DNA from: Streptomyces sp. CMB-StM0423
Lineage (GTDB): Bacteria > Actinomycetota > Actinomycetes > Streptomycetales > Streptomycetaceae
Direction: 5' to 3'
Assembly (NCBI RefSeq): GCF_002847285.1
Contig: NZ_CP025407.1
Coordinates: forward strand, 1,054,001 to 1,118,000
Length of the DNA: 64,000 nucleotides
Shown: piece by piece, positions 29,754 through 38,562 of the stretch
Layout of the letters: the number at the start of each line of letters is the position of its first letter
Position numbering within the stretch: position 1 is the first letter of the stretch
Translations under genes and position numbers: made by a program
The notes under the pieces: generated by a model
Databases searched by the model: none
What the model saw: only the letters and a program-made list of their open reading frames with translations
What the model was told of the DNA's origin: nothing

Positions 29754-30032
29754 CTACGCCTTCCGCGCCCGGCCCCTGAGCACTTCGGTCAGGGCCGAGA
29801 TGCTGTGCTCGGCGTGGCCGGCCGCGGCCGCCCTCTCCACCAGGTCGTGCAGCGGGGCGAGCCAGGTGGTGTCGACGTTCGTCTCCTTGGTCAGTTCCTC
29901 GTCGTGGGCCGCGCCCGCGACGAAGAGGCCGACCGAGGAGGCGGCATCGCTGTAGTCACCGCTGTCGATTTCCCGGGCGTAGACAGGCAGCAGGGACTTA
30001 ATCATGTCCAGCCACTTCTCGCTGAACCGCAC
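29754..30032 (-). pseudogene. Imine reductase C-terminal fragment
   Basis: On the minus strand the frame reads WLDMIKSLLPVYAREIDSGDY, then VDTTWLAPLHDLVERA and GHAEHSISAL to the stop at 29754. This is the all-helical C-terminal dimerisation part of NADP-dependent imine reductase/beta-hydroxyacid dehydrogenase-like proteins, about 90 of a normal 290 residues. The Rossmann half is missing. Homology stops near 30032, exactly where an AraC fragment on the other strand begins. Confidence 0.65.
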
Positions 30033-30334
30033 ATCTCGCCGAGCTACCTGCACCGCCTCTTCCGGACGCACGTACCCGGAGCCGCGGTCGGCGGCCGGAT
30101 CCGCCGTCAGCGCCTGGAACGGGCCCGGCTGATACTCGGCGATCCGGCGCAACGGGCCGTCCCTGTCCACCGGGTGGCGAGCCGCGTCGGTTCGGGCACC
30201 ACGAAGTCTTCACCCGCGCGTTCTGCGCCGCCTGCGGCCTGACGCCACGCGACTACCGGCACGCGGCACTCACCAGGACCGCCCCCGTGCCCCCGCCGGA
30301 AGCGCAGCCCGCGACCGGCGCCGGCCCCGGCTGA
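30030..30334 (+). pseudogene. AraC-family regulator C-terminal fragment, frameshifted
   Basis: The frame starting ISPSYLHRLFRTHV, then RLERARLILGD, is the AraC double helix-turn-helix domain. Near 30187 the frame must shift by one base to continue as FGHHEVFTRAFCAACGLTP and DYRHA, the canonical AraC ending, with a stop at 30334. The effector-binding N-terminus is missing. The fragment abuts the imine reductase fragment, so both were cut by the same rearrangement. Confidence 0.7.
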
Positions 30335-30454
30335 GGTACTCCGGCGTGACGCGGCGTGTGCCCCGCCTCTCCGCACAATCCGGCCGCGGCGGGCCGCTAT
30401 GCAGAACGGCCCGCCGCGTAACAGGCGGCCGGATCTTCGGCCGCGGCCGGCACG

Positions 30455-30763
30455 GTGGCGGAGATGCCCGGGGATTCGCCTCGTCGGCCGCTGCACCAGG
30501 ATCGGGATCCCGACCGGTACGAGCCGGAGACGCCGGGAGTCCCGGCGGACGGCAGGGTCGAGACCGCCCTTCGCGTCGCCCAGCAGTACTACCTTCAGCG
30601 CGCGACCATGGGCGCGATCGCCAAGGAACTGGGGACCTCGCGTTCCACGGTGTCCAGGCTGCTGAGCTACGCCAGGGACACCGGGCTGGTCGAGATCCAC
30701 ATTCACCGTCCCCAGCCCCGGGTGAGCGTGGTGGAGCGGCGGTTGCGGGAAGCGGTTCGGGTT
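30455..30763 (+). pseudogene. SorC/DeoR-type regulator N-terminal fragment
   Basis: Residues from ETALRVAQQYYLQRATMGAI and KELGTSRSTVSRLLSYARD match the winged helix of SorC-family sugar-responsive regulators. Homology ends near LREAV at about 30763. The effector-binding domain (about 250 residues in the family) is missing and unrelated sequence follows. GTG 30455 is a possible start, but the product would be only the DNA-binding domain plus a foreign tail. Confidence 0.6.
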
Positions 30764-31164
30764 CCTCGGGGGCAATCCGACCGCCGGTCTCGTCGGCCCC
30801 TGCATGACCTCCTTCTCGCTCGACGGCACGGCCCAGCTCGTCCGCGGGATCTTCGACGAGTTCGTACGGCGCATGGTCCGGGTGGGCGGTGCGGTGCACC
30901 ACTCCGAGACCCGTTCCGGCAGCCCGTACTCGGGCTTCATGGTGGGACGTCGCCGCCCGCGCGGGGGCGGGCTTCGACCTCCTGGGTACTGGCCACGCTG
31001 ATGATCTTCATGTGCGTGCTCTCCCTCATCGGGGTGTCCGGCCTCCGGGACGGCCGGGAGCTGTCCTTCGCCGGGGAAGGCCCCCGCCTGGAAAAGGAGA
31101 CCGCATCCGCGACCTGGTCCGGCAGTTGCTCGGTGGGGCCGCCTCGGCAGCGTGGCGGCAACCC
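30764..31164. other. Decayed sequence before selB end
   Basis: No complete gene is visible in these 400 bases. Short open stretches exist, one with a possible membrane helix near 30992-31050 (LATLMIFMCVLSLIGV), but none has a start with a ribosome site and a family signature. It looks like residue of genes lost together with the fragments to the left. Confidence 0.5.
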
Positions 31165-32961
31165 TCAGCCGTCGTCCGTGAGGACGCGGCGGCCGTCCGG
31201 GTGGCGGTGGGTGTGGCCGGTCTCGTCGAGGGTCTCCAGGAGGGGGATCGCGACGCGGCGGCTGACGGCGAGGGCGCGGGCGGCCTCGCCGACCGTGAAC
31301 GGCTGGGGCAGCCCCGCGAGTTCGCGGGCCGCACGGCCCACGGACCCGGCGGGGAGGTAGACCGCGCCCACGCGCTCCAGCGCGCCGCGGCGTACGAGCA
31401 GGCTCAACGCTTCGGCGTCGAGGCCCAGTTCGTTCAGACGCCGCCGGGTGGGGGCCTGGAACGGGGCGGACCGCAGCTCGGCGAGCAGCCCCTGCAACCC
31501 GGCGGCGACCGCCGCGGGCAGCCGGTCCGCCTCGTCCGCGCGGTACAGCCTGCCGTCGCGCAGGATCAGTGCGGCACCGGACACGGCGGCCAGGGCGTCC
31601 CAGGCGGTGTCCGGCGGCAGCGCGAGGAGCCGACGGGCCCGGGCGACCGGCAGTCCGGGGTCGGCGGGGTGGGCCTCGGCGTGTTCCTTCACCGCCGCGG
31701 CCAGGGCGGCAGCCAGCCGTTCCGCGTGCCCTCGGTCGAGCAGCCAGCGTTCGCCGTCTGCGGCCACGGCGTAGCCCTGCATGGCGAGCCGGCCGCGTTC
31801 GCCCAGGCCGACGGCGGCCAGCCGGCCCGCGGGGTCGGTCGGCTCGGCGATGCCGGCCAGCAGGCGCGCGCGGGTGGCGGCGGCTCCCCGGCCGGTCAGC
31901 GGGGGCGGCTCCGGGTCCAGCACCGTGGCGCCGAGCAGCAGCCGGGAGCCCGGGTCGCGTAGCAGCAGCCGGTCGCCGACGTGGAGCGGCAGCGGGGTGC
32001 GGAGCGCGAGGCGGGCGGCGGCCGGGCCGAGCAGCCGCAGCCGCGCGCTGGTCGCGGTGGTGCCGCAGTGGACCAGGGGTTCGGCGGGCAGCCGGGGAGG
32101 CGCACCGCCGTCGTCCGTCCCGCACCTCGGTTCGTAGCGGATGTCCACGAGGTCCGTGGTCCACCAACGCCCGGGGGTGAGCAGCGCGTTGCCCCTGCGG
32201 ACCTGGTCGGCGGCGATGCGGCGGAGGTTGACGGCGACGCGGGCGGGGCCGGTCACCCGGGGAACGGCGTGGCCGAGGCTGTGCAGGCCGCGTACCTGCA
32301 CGGTGCGGCCGGCGGGGGCGAGGTGCAGGGTGTCGCCCCCGGCGAGGGTGCCGGCGGCCAGGGTGCCGGTGACGACCGTGCCGGCGCCCGCCATGGTGAA
32401 CGCCCGGTCGAGCCACAGGCGTACGGGGGCCGCCGGATCGGGCGGCGGCCGGGCGGCGGCCAGCGCGCCGAGTTCGCGGCGAAGCCGGTCGAGCCCCTCG
32501 CCGGTGCGGGCGCTGACGGCGACGGCGGGCGCGCCGGCGAGGCCGGTGCCGGCGGTCCGTTCCACCGCTTCGGCGAGGGCCGGCGCGGGGTCGGCGAGGT
32601 CGGCGCGGGTGACGGCCAGCAGCCCGGTGCGTACGCCGAACGCGTCGAGCGCGGCGAGGTGTTCCGCGGTCTGCGGGCGCCAGCCCTCGTCGGCGGAGAC
32701 CACGAGCAGCACGGCGGGCGCGGTGGCGATCCCGGCGAAGGTGGTGGCCAGATAGCGGTGGTGGCCGGGCACGTCGACGAAGGCGAGGGCGCGCCCGCCG
32801 GGCGCGGTGGTCCAGGCGAAGCCGAGGTCGAGGGTGCGGCCGCGCCGCCGCTCCTCGGCGAGCCGGTCGGGGTCGGTGCCGGTGAGGGCGCGTACCAGCG
32901 TCGACTTGCCGTGGTCGACGTGGCCGGCCGTCGCGATCACCAGGCCGGGGGCCGCGGTCAC
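31165..32961 (-). CDS. selB: Selenocysteine-specific elongation factor SelB
   Basis: This 598-residue GTPase delivers Sec-tRNA to UGA codons on the ribosome. The N-terminus has G1 GHVDHGKST, G3 DVPGHH and a G4-like TRAD. EF-Tu-like beta domains cover about 180-350 and four winged-helix repeats at about 390-590 bind the SECIS hairpin. The length matches SelB (about 590-630). The GTG start at 32961 overlaps the selA stop by GTGA, giving the order tRNA-Sec, selA, selB. Confidence 0.96.
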   Translation of the reverse strand: MTAAPGLVIATAGHVDHGKSTLVRALTGTDPDRLAEERRRGRTLDLGFAWTTAPGGRALAFVDVPGHHRYLATTFAGIATAPAVLLVVSADEGWRPQTAEHLAALDAFGVRTGLLAVTRADLADPAPALAEAVERTAGTGLAGAPAVAVSARTGEGLDRLRRELGALAAARPPPDPAAPVRLWLDRAFTMAGAGTVVTGTLAAGTLAGGDTLHLAPAGRTVQVRGLHSLGHAVPRVTGPARVAVNLRRIAADQVRRGNALLTPGRWWTTDLVDIRYEPRCGTDDGGAPPRLPAEPLVHCGTTATSARLRLLGPAAARLALRTPLPLHVGDRLLLRDPGSRLLLGATVLDPEPPPLTGRGAAATRARLLAGIAEPTDPAGRLAAVGLGERGRLAMQGYAVAADGERWLLDRGHAERLAAALAAAVKEHAEAHPADPGLPVARARRLLALPPDTAWDALAAVSGAALILRDGRLYRADEADRLPAAVAAGLQGLLAELRSAPFQAPTRRRLNELGLDAEALSLLVRRGALERVGAVYLPAGSVGRAARELAGLPQPFTVGEAARALAVSRRVAIPLLETLDETGHTHRHPDGRRVLTDDG

Positions 32962-34268
32962 GCCTCCTCCGGCGGCGGGGCCGCCGCGGCGAGAACGGCG
33001 GCGAGCAGCGTCGCGTCGTCCTCCTCGGGAACGGTCCGCAGGTCGAGCAGCAGCCGGTCGCCGTGGACGCGGCCGACGACGGCCGGGTCGCCGGCGCGCA
33101 GCGCCCCGGCGAGGGCGGCGGGCAGCGCGACGGCGGCGCTGGGCAGGGTGACGCCGGGCGCGCCCCCGCCGCCGACCCGGGCCTCGCTGGGCACCGCCTC
33201 GGCGGCGACGCCCCGTTCGGCGAGCCCGGCCGCCAGCGTCACGGCGCGGGCGCCGAGTTCGGCCTCGCTGGCGGCCAGGGCCCGTACGACCGGGGGCCGG
33301 GGGCCGAGAACGGTGGCCTCCAGGGCGGCGAGTGTCAGTTTGTCGACGCGGAGCGCGCGGGCCAGCGGATGGGTGCGGAGCCGTTCGACGAGGTCGCGCC
33401 GGCCGAGCAGCAGGCCCGCCTGGGGACCGCCGAGCAGCTTGTCCGCGCTGGCGGTGACCAGCCCTGCGCCCTGGTCGAGGGAGGTCGCGGCGTCGGGCTC
33501 GTCCGGCAGTGCGGGGTGTGGCCGCAGCAGCCCGGAGCCGATGTCGTGGACCAGCGGTACGCCCAGCGTGGCGAGCCGGGCGACGGGAACGGAGGAGACG
33601 AAGCCGGTGGTCAGGAAGTTGGACGGGTGCACCTTGAGGACGAGCCCGGTGCCGGGTCCGACGGCGCGCGCGTAGTCGTCGAAGTGGGTGCGGTTGGTGG
33701 TGCCGACCTCGACCAGCCGGGCGCCGGTGCTCTCCAGCAGCTCGGGGAGGCGGAAGCCGTCGCCGATCTCGACCAGCTCACCCCGGCTGATGACGATCTC
33801 GCGGCCCCCGGCGAGGGCGGTGGCGGCGAGCGCCAGTGCGGCGGCGTTGTTGTTGACCAGATGGACTGCCTCCGCGTTCGGAACGGCGTCGGCGAGGGCG
33901 GCCAGCGCACCCCTCCCCCGCCGGGCGCGGCGCCCGTCGCCCAGGTCGAACTCGACGTCGGTGGGGCCGGACGCGGCCCGTAGCGCCTCGGTGGCGGCCG
34001 GGGAGAGCGGCGCGCGGCCGAGGTTGGTGTGCACGACGACGCCGGTTGCGTTCACCACCGGGCGCAGCGAGGTGGCGTTCCTGGGCAGGGCGGCGACGGC
34101 CGCGTCGGCGGCCTCTTCGGGGGCCAGCCCGCCGTTCCGCACCCGCTGCTGGGCCTCCGCGACCGCGCGACGGACCAGGGTGCGCCCCAGCCGCCGTACG
34201 GCGTCGGCGAGCCGGGGGTCGGCGAGCAGGGCGTCGGTACGCGGCACGCGGCGTCTGGTGTCCGTCAA
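32958..34268 (-). CDS. selA: L-seryl-tRNA(Sec) selenium transferase SelA
   Basis: The 436-residue PLP enzyme converts Ser-tRNA(Sec) to Sec-tRNA(Sec) using selenophosphate. I choose the TTG at 34268 because GGGGAGG lies six bases upstream; a longer frame to 34394 would run into the tRNA gene. It shows NATGVVVHTNLGRAPLSP, VNNNAAALAL and the PLP-lysine segment TASADKLLGGPQAGLLLGR near 300. The gene starts 42 bases after the tRNA-Sec and overlaps selB by four bases. Confidence 0.95.
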   Translation of the reverse strand: MTDTRRRVPRTDALLADPRLADAVRRLGRTLVRRAVAEAQQRVRNGGLAPEEAADAAVAALPRNATSLRPVVNATGVVVHTNLGRAPLSPAATEALRAASGPTDVEFDLGDGRRARRGRGALAALADAVPNAEAVHLVNNNAAALALAATALAGGREIVISRGELVEIGDGFRLPELLESTGARLVEVGTTNRTHFDDYARAVGPGTGLVLKVHPSNFLTTGFVSSVPVARLATLGVPLVHDIGSGLLRPHPALPDEPDAATSLDQGAGLVTASADKLLGGPQAGLLLGRRDLVERLRTHPLARALRVDKLTLAALEATVLGPRPPVVRALAASEAELGARAVTLAAGLAERGVAAEAVPSEARVGGGGAPGVTLPSAAVALPAALAGALRAGDPAVVGRVHGDRLLLDLRTVPEEDDATLLAAVLAAAAPPPEEA

Positions 34269-34310
34269 CGCCGGCCTCCCCGGTGGCGTCCCGACAGCGT
34301 CGGAGCTTCC

Positions 34311-34406
34311 TGGCGGAGGCGTATGGGAATCGAACCCACCCGGCCGGGGTGCCCGACCGCATCGGTGTTGAAGACCGTGAGGGCCACCAGGCACCCGCCC
34401 GCCTCC
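34311..34406 (-). tRNA. selC: tRNA-Sec (UCA anticodon)
   Basis: Read on the minus strand from 34406, the 96-base gene starts GGAGGCGG and ends CGCCTCC-G-CCA. The acceptor arms pair, the long variable arm (GCGGTCGGGCACCCCGGCC region) is present, the T-loop is GGTTCGATTCC and the anticodon loop CTTCAAC carries TCA, which reads UGA. The 3' CCA is encoded. It is transcribed in the same direction as selA and selB. Confidence 0.96.
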
Positions 34407-34483
34407 GGCAGGGAGTCTACGTCCCCGTACGCCCCTCCCATCCCCCTGTCCACGCAGGGGCGTTGGGGCGTAACGTCCGGCGG

Positions 34484-35488
34484 GTGACCGTTCGACTGAC
34501 CCAGTACGCGGGCGGCGGTGGCTGCGCCTGCAAGATTCCGCCCGGCGAACTCGACGCCCTGGTCTCCTCCCTGAACCGGACGGGCAGCCGCCCGAAGGAT
34601 CCGGCCGCAGAGCTGCTCGTGGGCCTGGAGGGCGGCGGGGACGACGCCGCCGTGGTCCGCCTCGACGCCGAGCGGGCCGTCGTCACCACGGCCGACTTCT
34701 TCACGCCGGTGGTCGACGACGCCTACGACTGGGGCAGGATCGCGGCGGCCAACGCGCTCTCCGACGTCTACGCGATGGGCGGCACCCCGTGGGCGGCGAT
34801 CAACCTCCTCGCCTGGCCGAGGGACACGCTGCCGATGGAGCTGGCCGCCGAGGTGCTGCGGGGCGGCCGTGACGTGGCGCACGCGGCGGGCTGCCAGGTC
34901 TCGGGCGGCCACAGCGTGACCGACCCGGAGCCCAAGTACGGGATGTCGGTGGTGGGGATGGTCCACCCCGGGCGGATGCTGCGGCTGGACGCGGCCGAGC
35001 CGGGGCGGGCGCTGACCCTCACGAAACCGCTGGGCAGCGGGGTGCTCAACGCCCGGCACAAGGCGACCGGAGAGATCTTTCCCGAGGCGGTGGCCGTGAT
35101 GGCGGCGCTCAACCGGGACGCGGCGACCGCGGCGGTGGCCGCGGGCATCCGGGCGGGCACGGATGTCACGGGGTTCGGGCTGCTGGGCCACGCGTACAAA
35201 CTGGCGCGCGCCTCCGGCGTGACGCTGGCGATCCACGCGGCGGCCGTTCCGCTGCTGGCGGCGGCCGGGCCGGCGGCGGCGGACGGCTTCGTCAGCGGCG
35301 GCACCCGGCGGAATCTGGCGTGGGTCGAGCCCTGGGTGGACTTCGGCAAACTCCCCGAGGTGGAGCGGCTGTTGCTGGCCGACGCGCAGACCTCGGGAGG
35401 ACTGCTGCTGGCCGGCGAGGTGCCGGGGCACCCGGTGATCGGCGAGGTGCTGCCGGCCGGCGAGTCGCCGGTGGTGGTACGCGGCTGA
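34484..35488 (+). CDS. selD: Selenophosphate synthase SelD
   Basis: This 334-residue enzyme makes selenophosphate from selenide and ATP. The N-terminal catalytic motif is GGGGCACKIPP, with C14 and K17 in the positions of the catalytic Cys/Sec and Lys, so this is the Cys form. VTTADFFTPVVDD and GFGLLGHAYKLA are AIR-synthase-like family motifs. GTG 34484 is chosen as start because it precedes the conserved N-terminus; the ribosome site is weak (CGGCGG). It is divergent from the tRNA-Sec. Confidence 0.95.
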   Translation: MTVRLTQYAGGGGCACKIPPGELDALVSSLNRTGSRPKDPAAELLVGLEGGGDDAAVVRLDAERAVVTTADFFTPVVDDAYDWGRIAAANALSDVYAMGGTPWAAINLLAWPRDTLPMELAAEVLRGGRDVAHAAGCQVSGGHSVTDPEPKYGMSVVGMVHPGRMLRLDAAEPGRALTLTKPLGSGVLNARHKATGEIFPEAVAVMAALNRDAATAAVAAGIRAGTDVTGFGLLGHAYKLARASGVTLAIHAAAVPLLAAAGPAAADGFVSGGTRRNLAWVEPWVDFGKLPEVERLLLADAQTSGGLLLAGEVPGHPVIGEVLPAGESPVVVRG

Positions 35489-35606
35489 AAGGCGCGGCTC
35501 CGGGAAGCGAACGGCCTGGCTTGTATGTACACCGTCATTCTATGCGGGTAGAGTCGACCACCGGTCAGCGCAGCAGGTTCGGGACACCGTTCTACGGGAG
35601 GACCAC

Positions 35607-36311
35607 GTGGCGTCATCCACTGCCGTCGAGCACCGCGCGTTGGACGGTATCGCGTACCGCCTCGCCGCCGACCTCGACCTGACTCGGCCCGCGACCTCCG
35701 TCGTCGAGGTGATCGCCGACGGCCGCCTCCACGAACTCACCGCCGGACCAGCCGACTTGGCCGAGTCGGTGGCCGCGTCGCTGGGGATCACCGAGTTCGA
35801 CAGCGAGCTCTCCTTCCAGGGCGGCACGCTGCGTACCGCCACCACCAGCGAGTACGACGCCCAGTCGCAGCAGGTGGAGAACCCGACGCTGGTGGTCTGG
35901 CAGGGCCGGCGGTTCAGCCTGATCACCCGGCTCTACCGGGCCGCCCTCAGCGACGTGCTGCTGCTCCTGCGCACCCTCGGCATCGCCGAGCACTCCGACG
36001 GCATCACGCTCACCCCGGACGCCTCCGCCGGCACCCGCCTGGCCCGGCCGGCGACGGTGCTCAAGGAGGTGCCGACGCTCGGCCTGGTCGAGATGAGCCG
36101 GCCCACCCGCGAGCACACCGTGCAACTCCCGCCCTGGAAAGGCGCGTCGGTGACCTCGGGCGAGCTGTTCCGCGACTCGCTCTCGGACGGGCGCCCGTTC
36201 TTCGTGCTCTCCGGCGAGGAGGTGTGGGCAACCATCGTGCCGCTGGCCGACACCACCGCCGACCGCGTTCCCACGCTGGTCGAAGCGCTCGACCTGCGGG
36301 CCGTGGGGTGA
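35607..36311 (+). CDS. Unknown protein leading the Mau-like operon
   Basis: The 234-residue protein starts at GTG 35607, six bases after GGGAGG. It is soluble, of mixed alpha/beta character, with no signal peptide and no Cys. Segments such as ATSVVEVIADGRLHEL and VWQGRRFSLITRLYR do not match a family I recognise. Its stop overlaps the mauE-like start by GTGA, so it belongs to the redox/secretion operon. A cytoplasmic role linked to maturation of the Cys-rich product is possible but unproven. Confidence 0.75.
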   Translation: MASSTAVEHRALDGIAYRLAADLDLTRPATSVVEVIADGRLHELTAGPADLAESVAASLGITEFDSELSFQGGTLRTATTSEYDAQSQQVENPTLVVWQGRRFSLITRLYRAALSDVLLLLRTLGIAEHSDGITLTPDASAGTRLARPATVLKEVPTLGLVEMSRPTREHTVQLPPWKGASVTSGELFRDSLSDGRPFFVLSGEEVWATIVPLADTTADRVPTLVEALDLRAVG

Positions 36312-36892
36312 CGTCCCTGATCGCCGCCACGGCAACCGGTGTGGTGCTGCTGGCCCTGCTCGCGGGCGGCGCCGCGCACCTGAGCCGGCCCGCCGCGCTG
36401 CCCGGCGCGCTGACCGCCCACCGGCTGCTGCCGCGCCGGGCCGTGGTGCCGGCCGCGCGGGCGGCCACGGCGGCCGAGAGCCTGCTCGCCGTCGCCGGCG
36501 TCACCGCTCTGCTCGCCGGCCACCGCGCCGCGCTCGCCGCCGTGCTCGGCGCCGCCGCGCTGATCTTCGTCTGCTACGCCCTCTACACCGGGTACGCCCT
36601 GGCGGCCGGGCGCGGCGGCCCCTGCGGCTGCTCCCGCTCGGACGTCCCCTTGAGTTCCTGGGTCGCCGGCCGGGCCTGGGCGTTCGCGGGACTGGCCGCC
36701 GTCGGCGCCGCGCTGGCCGCGGGGACCGGCGACCCGCCCGGGGGAGCGGCCGAGTGGACCACGGCGGCGCTGGCCGCCGTCACCCTGGCAAGCCTGCTCT
36801 GGGTGCTGCCGGCCGCCATGGTCCGACCCATCCCGAGCGCACGTACACCGGCCCGCAGCGGCACCGCCGCCGCCGTCGAAGGAGGCCACTGA
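36308..36892 (+). CDS. MauE/DoxX-like redox membrane protein
   Basis: The 194-residue protein has four or five hydrophobic segments and a Cys pair, C106 and C108, in GRGGPCGCSRSD between membrane helices. This pattern and size match MauE, a membrane protein required with MauD to form the disulfides of methylamine dehydrogenase light chain. The GTG start at 36308 overlaps the preceding stop. It lies two bases before a MauD-like gene and upstream of a 12-Cys exported protein, which supports disulfide handling. Confidence 0.8.
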   Translation: MTSLIAATATGVVLLALLAGGAAHLSRPAALPGALTAHRLLPRRAVVPAARAATAAESLLAVAGVTALLAGHRAALAAVLGAAALIFVCYALYTGYALAAGRGGPCGCSRSDVPLSSWVAGRAWAFAGLAAVGAALAAGTGDPPGGAAEWTTAALAAVTLASLLWVLPAAMVRPIPSARTPARSGTAAAVEGGH

Positions 36893-36894
36893 CC

Positions 36895-37401
36895 GTGGAC
36901 TTCACCACCAGCGCCCTGATCCTGTCGTGGGTCGCCATCGCCCTGCTCGCCCTCGTGGTGTCCGGGCTGGTACGGCAGGTCCACCAGCTCTCACGGGGCG
37001 CGGTGGTCCGCTCCCCCGGGCGGCTGGGCGTCACGCCGGGCAGCACCGCGCCGCACGCGGACGAGCTGCTGGCCACGGACCGCGAGACGCTGCTGCTCTT
37101 CCTCAGCGCCGAATGCCGCACCTGCGCCGAGGTGCTGGCGGCGGCCGGCCGCCTCGACGGGCCGACCGCGGTACGCGCCGTCTACGCCGGCGACGCACCT
37201 CCCGCCACGGAGGCCGGCGTGCCGGTCACCGGGAACCGGCCCGACCTCTTCACCGCCTACGACGCGATCGCGACCCCCTTCGCCGTGCTCGTCGGCACCT
37301 CCGGGCGCGTCGTGCGCAGCGAGCCGCTCGGCTCCGCCGACGCGCTGGGCGACCTTCTCGCCGCAGCCCCCCACCACACCAGTCAGCCGAGGAGCGCGTG
37401 A
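36895..37401 (+). CDS. MauD-like membrane-anchored thioredoxin
   Basis: The 168-residue protein starts at GTG 36895 after AAGGAGG. One N-terminal membrane helix (about 8-26) precedes an extracytoplasmic thioredoxin-like domain with the active site C74-R-T-C77 in LSAECRTCAEVL and a cis-Pro region ATPFAVLV. Together with the MauE-like protein it should transfer or isomerise disulfides outside the membrane. Its stop overlaps the ATG of the Cys-rich protein by ATGA, so the oxidant and its probable substrate are translationally coupled. Confidence 0.85.
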   Translation: MDFTTSALILSWVAIALLALVVSGLVRQVHQLSRGAVVRSPGRLGVTPGSTAPHADELLATDRETLLLFLSAECRTCAEVLAAAGRLDGPTAVRAVYAGDAPPATEAGVPVTGNRPDLFTAYDAIATPFAVLVGTSGRVVRSEPLGSADALGDLLAAAPHHTSQPRSA

Positions 37402-38321
37402 TGACCACCCTCGACGAGGTTCCCCAACTGCGCCGTTCCGGCGCCGCCGACCGGCCGGCCCGCCGCCGCAGCACCTCCTCGCTGCCGAGCCTGGCGCCCC
37501 GGCGGCGCACGGTGCTCCAATCGGCGACGGTCGTCGGCTTCGCCGCCCTCGGCGTCTTCGGGGCGGCCAGGGAGGCGTACGCGGACGGCTACGACATCTG
37601 GGAGGGCGCGTGCCCCTCCTACGCGTCAACGCACGACTGCTCCCCCGGCTGCGGCCCGAGCACCGTGCACGCCGCGGCCTGTGAGACGAGCGGCCCGCAC
37701 ACGGGCTTCCACCGCAACGACGGCGTGACCTGGACCCTGCGGCCCAACCAGTGCTACTCCGGCTCGTACGACGGCTGGCTGTGGGCGTTCAGCGGCGCGT
37801 GCGGCGCCTGCGGCTGCGGCATCGAACGGCGTTGCCACGACGGCTACTTCAACTCCGGCTCCGGCTGGGTGCGCTCCATCTGCCGCTGGACCACCGACTG
37901 CGGCTGCGAGGGGGCTATCACCTGGCCCACGCTGCGGGACGGTTCGCGCGGCCCGGACGTGTACACGGCCCAGCACCTCCTGGGCTTCCACCAGTTCGCC
38001 ACCGAGCCGGACGGGATCTTCGGGCCCGACACGGCGACCGCGGTCAGCGGCTTCCAGGAGGCCAAGGGGCTGCGGCCGACGGGCACGGTCACCGCGACCA
38101 CCTGGACCCACCTGGTGGTCACCGTCCGGCAGGGCGACTCCGGCGCCGCCGTCAGCGCCGCCCAGCGCCAGCTCGTGAAGCACGGCTACCCGCTGACGGT
38201 GGACGGCAAGTTCGGCGCGCTCACGGCGACCGCGACCCTGGAGTTCCAGCGCGGCGCCGGACTGACCAGCGACGGGATCGTCGGCCAGCAGACCTGGCGC
38301 ACCCTCGTCGGCGGGGCGTGA
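37401..38321 (+). CDS. Tat-exported 12-Cys protein with two peptidoglycan-binding domains
   Basis: The 306-residue protein has a twin-arginine signal (RRRTVLQSATVVGF, cleavage near AYA at 60-61). Residues 71-169 hold exactly twelve cysteines (71, 80, 84, 94, 118, 134, 137, 139, 145, 161, 167, 169) and many Trp, recalling the six-disulfide methylamine dehydrogenase light chain (MauA). Two peptidoglycan-binding repeats follow (about 178-235 and 240-304; DGIFGPDTATAVSGFQ and DGKFGALTATATLEFQ). It is probably a wall-bound protein matured by the two preceding gene products. Catalytic tryptophylquinone activity is not established. Confidence 0.85.
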   Translation: MTTLDEVPQLRRSGAADRPARRRSTSSLPSLAPRRRTVLQSATVVGFAALGVFGAAREAYADGYDIWEGACPSYASTHDCSPGCGPSTVHAAACETSGPHTGFHRNDGVTWTLRPNQCYSGSYDGWLWAFSGACGACGCGIERRCHDGYFNSGSGWVRSICRWTTDCGCEGAITWPTLRDGSRGPDVYTAQHLLGFHQFATEPDGIFGPDTATAVSGFQEAKGLRPTGTVTATTWTHLVVTVRQGDSGAAVSAAQRQLVKHGYPLTVDGKFGALTATATLEFQRGAGLTSDGIVGQQTWRTLVGGA

Positions 38322-38322
38322 C

Positions 38323-38499
38323 TTGGGCCGGATCGGCGCGGGACCGGCCAGACCGGCGTGGCGCGGCCGGCTGACCGACCCGGCGGTGCCGATGCTCGTG
38401 CTCAGCGGCGGTGCGGTGGCGGCCTGTTGGTACGCTCCCCTGCTCACCTGGGCGATCCTCGGCGGCCTGGCCGGCTACTCGCTCTCCGGCTCCGTTTGA
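38323..38499 (+). CDS. Small membrane protein (58 aa)
   Basis: TTG 38323 begins one base after the preceding stop and opens a 58-residue frame. Residues about 25-57 are hydrophobic (MLVLSGGAVAACWYAPLL, then ILGGLAGYSLSG). Tight spacing after the Cys-rich gene suggests coupling. There is no strong ribosome site of its own. It could instead be the 5' part of a gene broken from the one at 38563, but no single-base change joins them convincingly. Confidence 0.5.
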   Translation: MGRIGAGPARPAWRGRLTDPAVPMLVLSGGAVAACWYAPLLTWAILGGLAGYSLSGSV

Positions 38500-38562
38500 A
38501 CACGGAACAGCGCGCACGCGCTTGCCTCGCCAGGTTGGCGGGCCGTTCACCGACAGACCACC

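Noticed and set aside
34269..34394. Longer SelA starting at 34394
   Set aside because: It would translate through the tRNA-Sec gene, and TTG 34268 has a GGGGAGG site and gives the normal SelA length.
34484..35488. SelD as a selenoprotein
   Set aside because: The catalytic position is a normal Cys codon, with no in-frame UGA.
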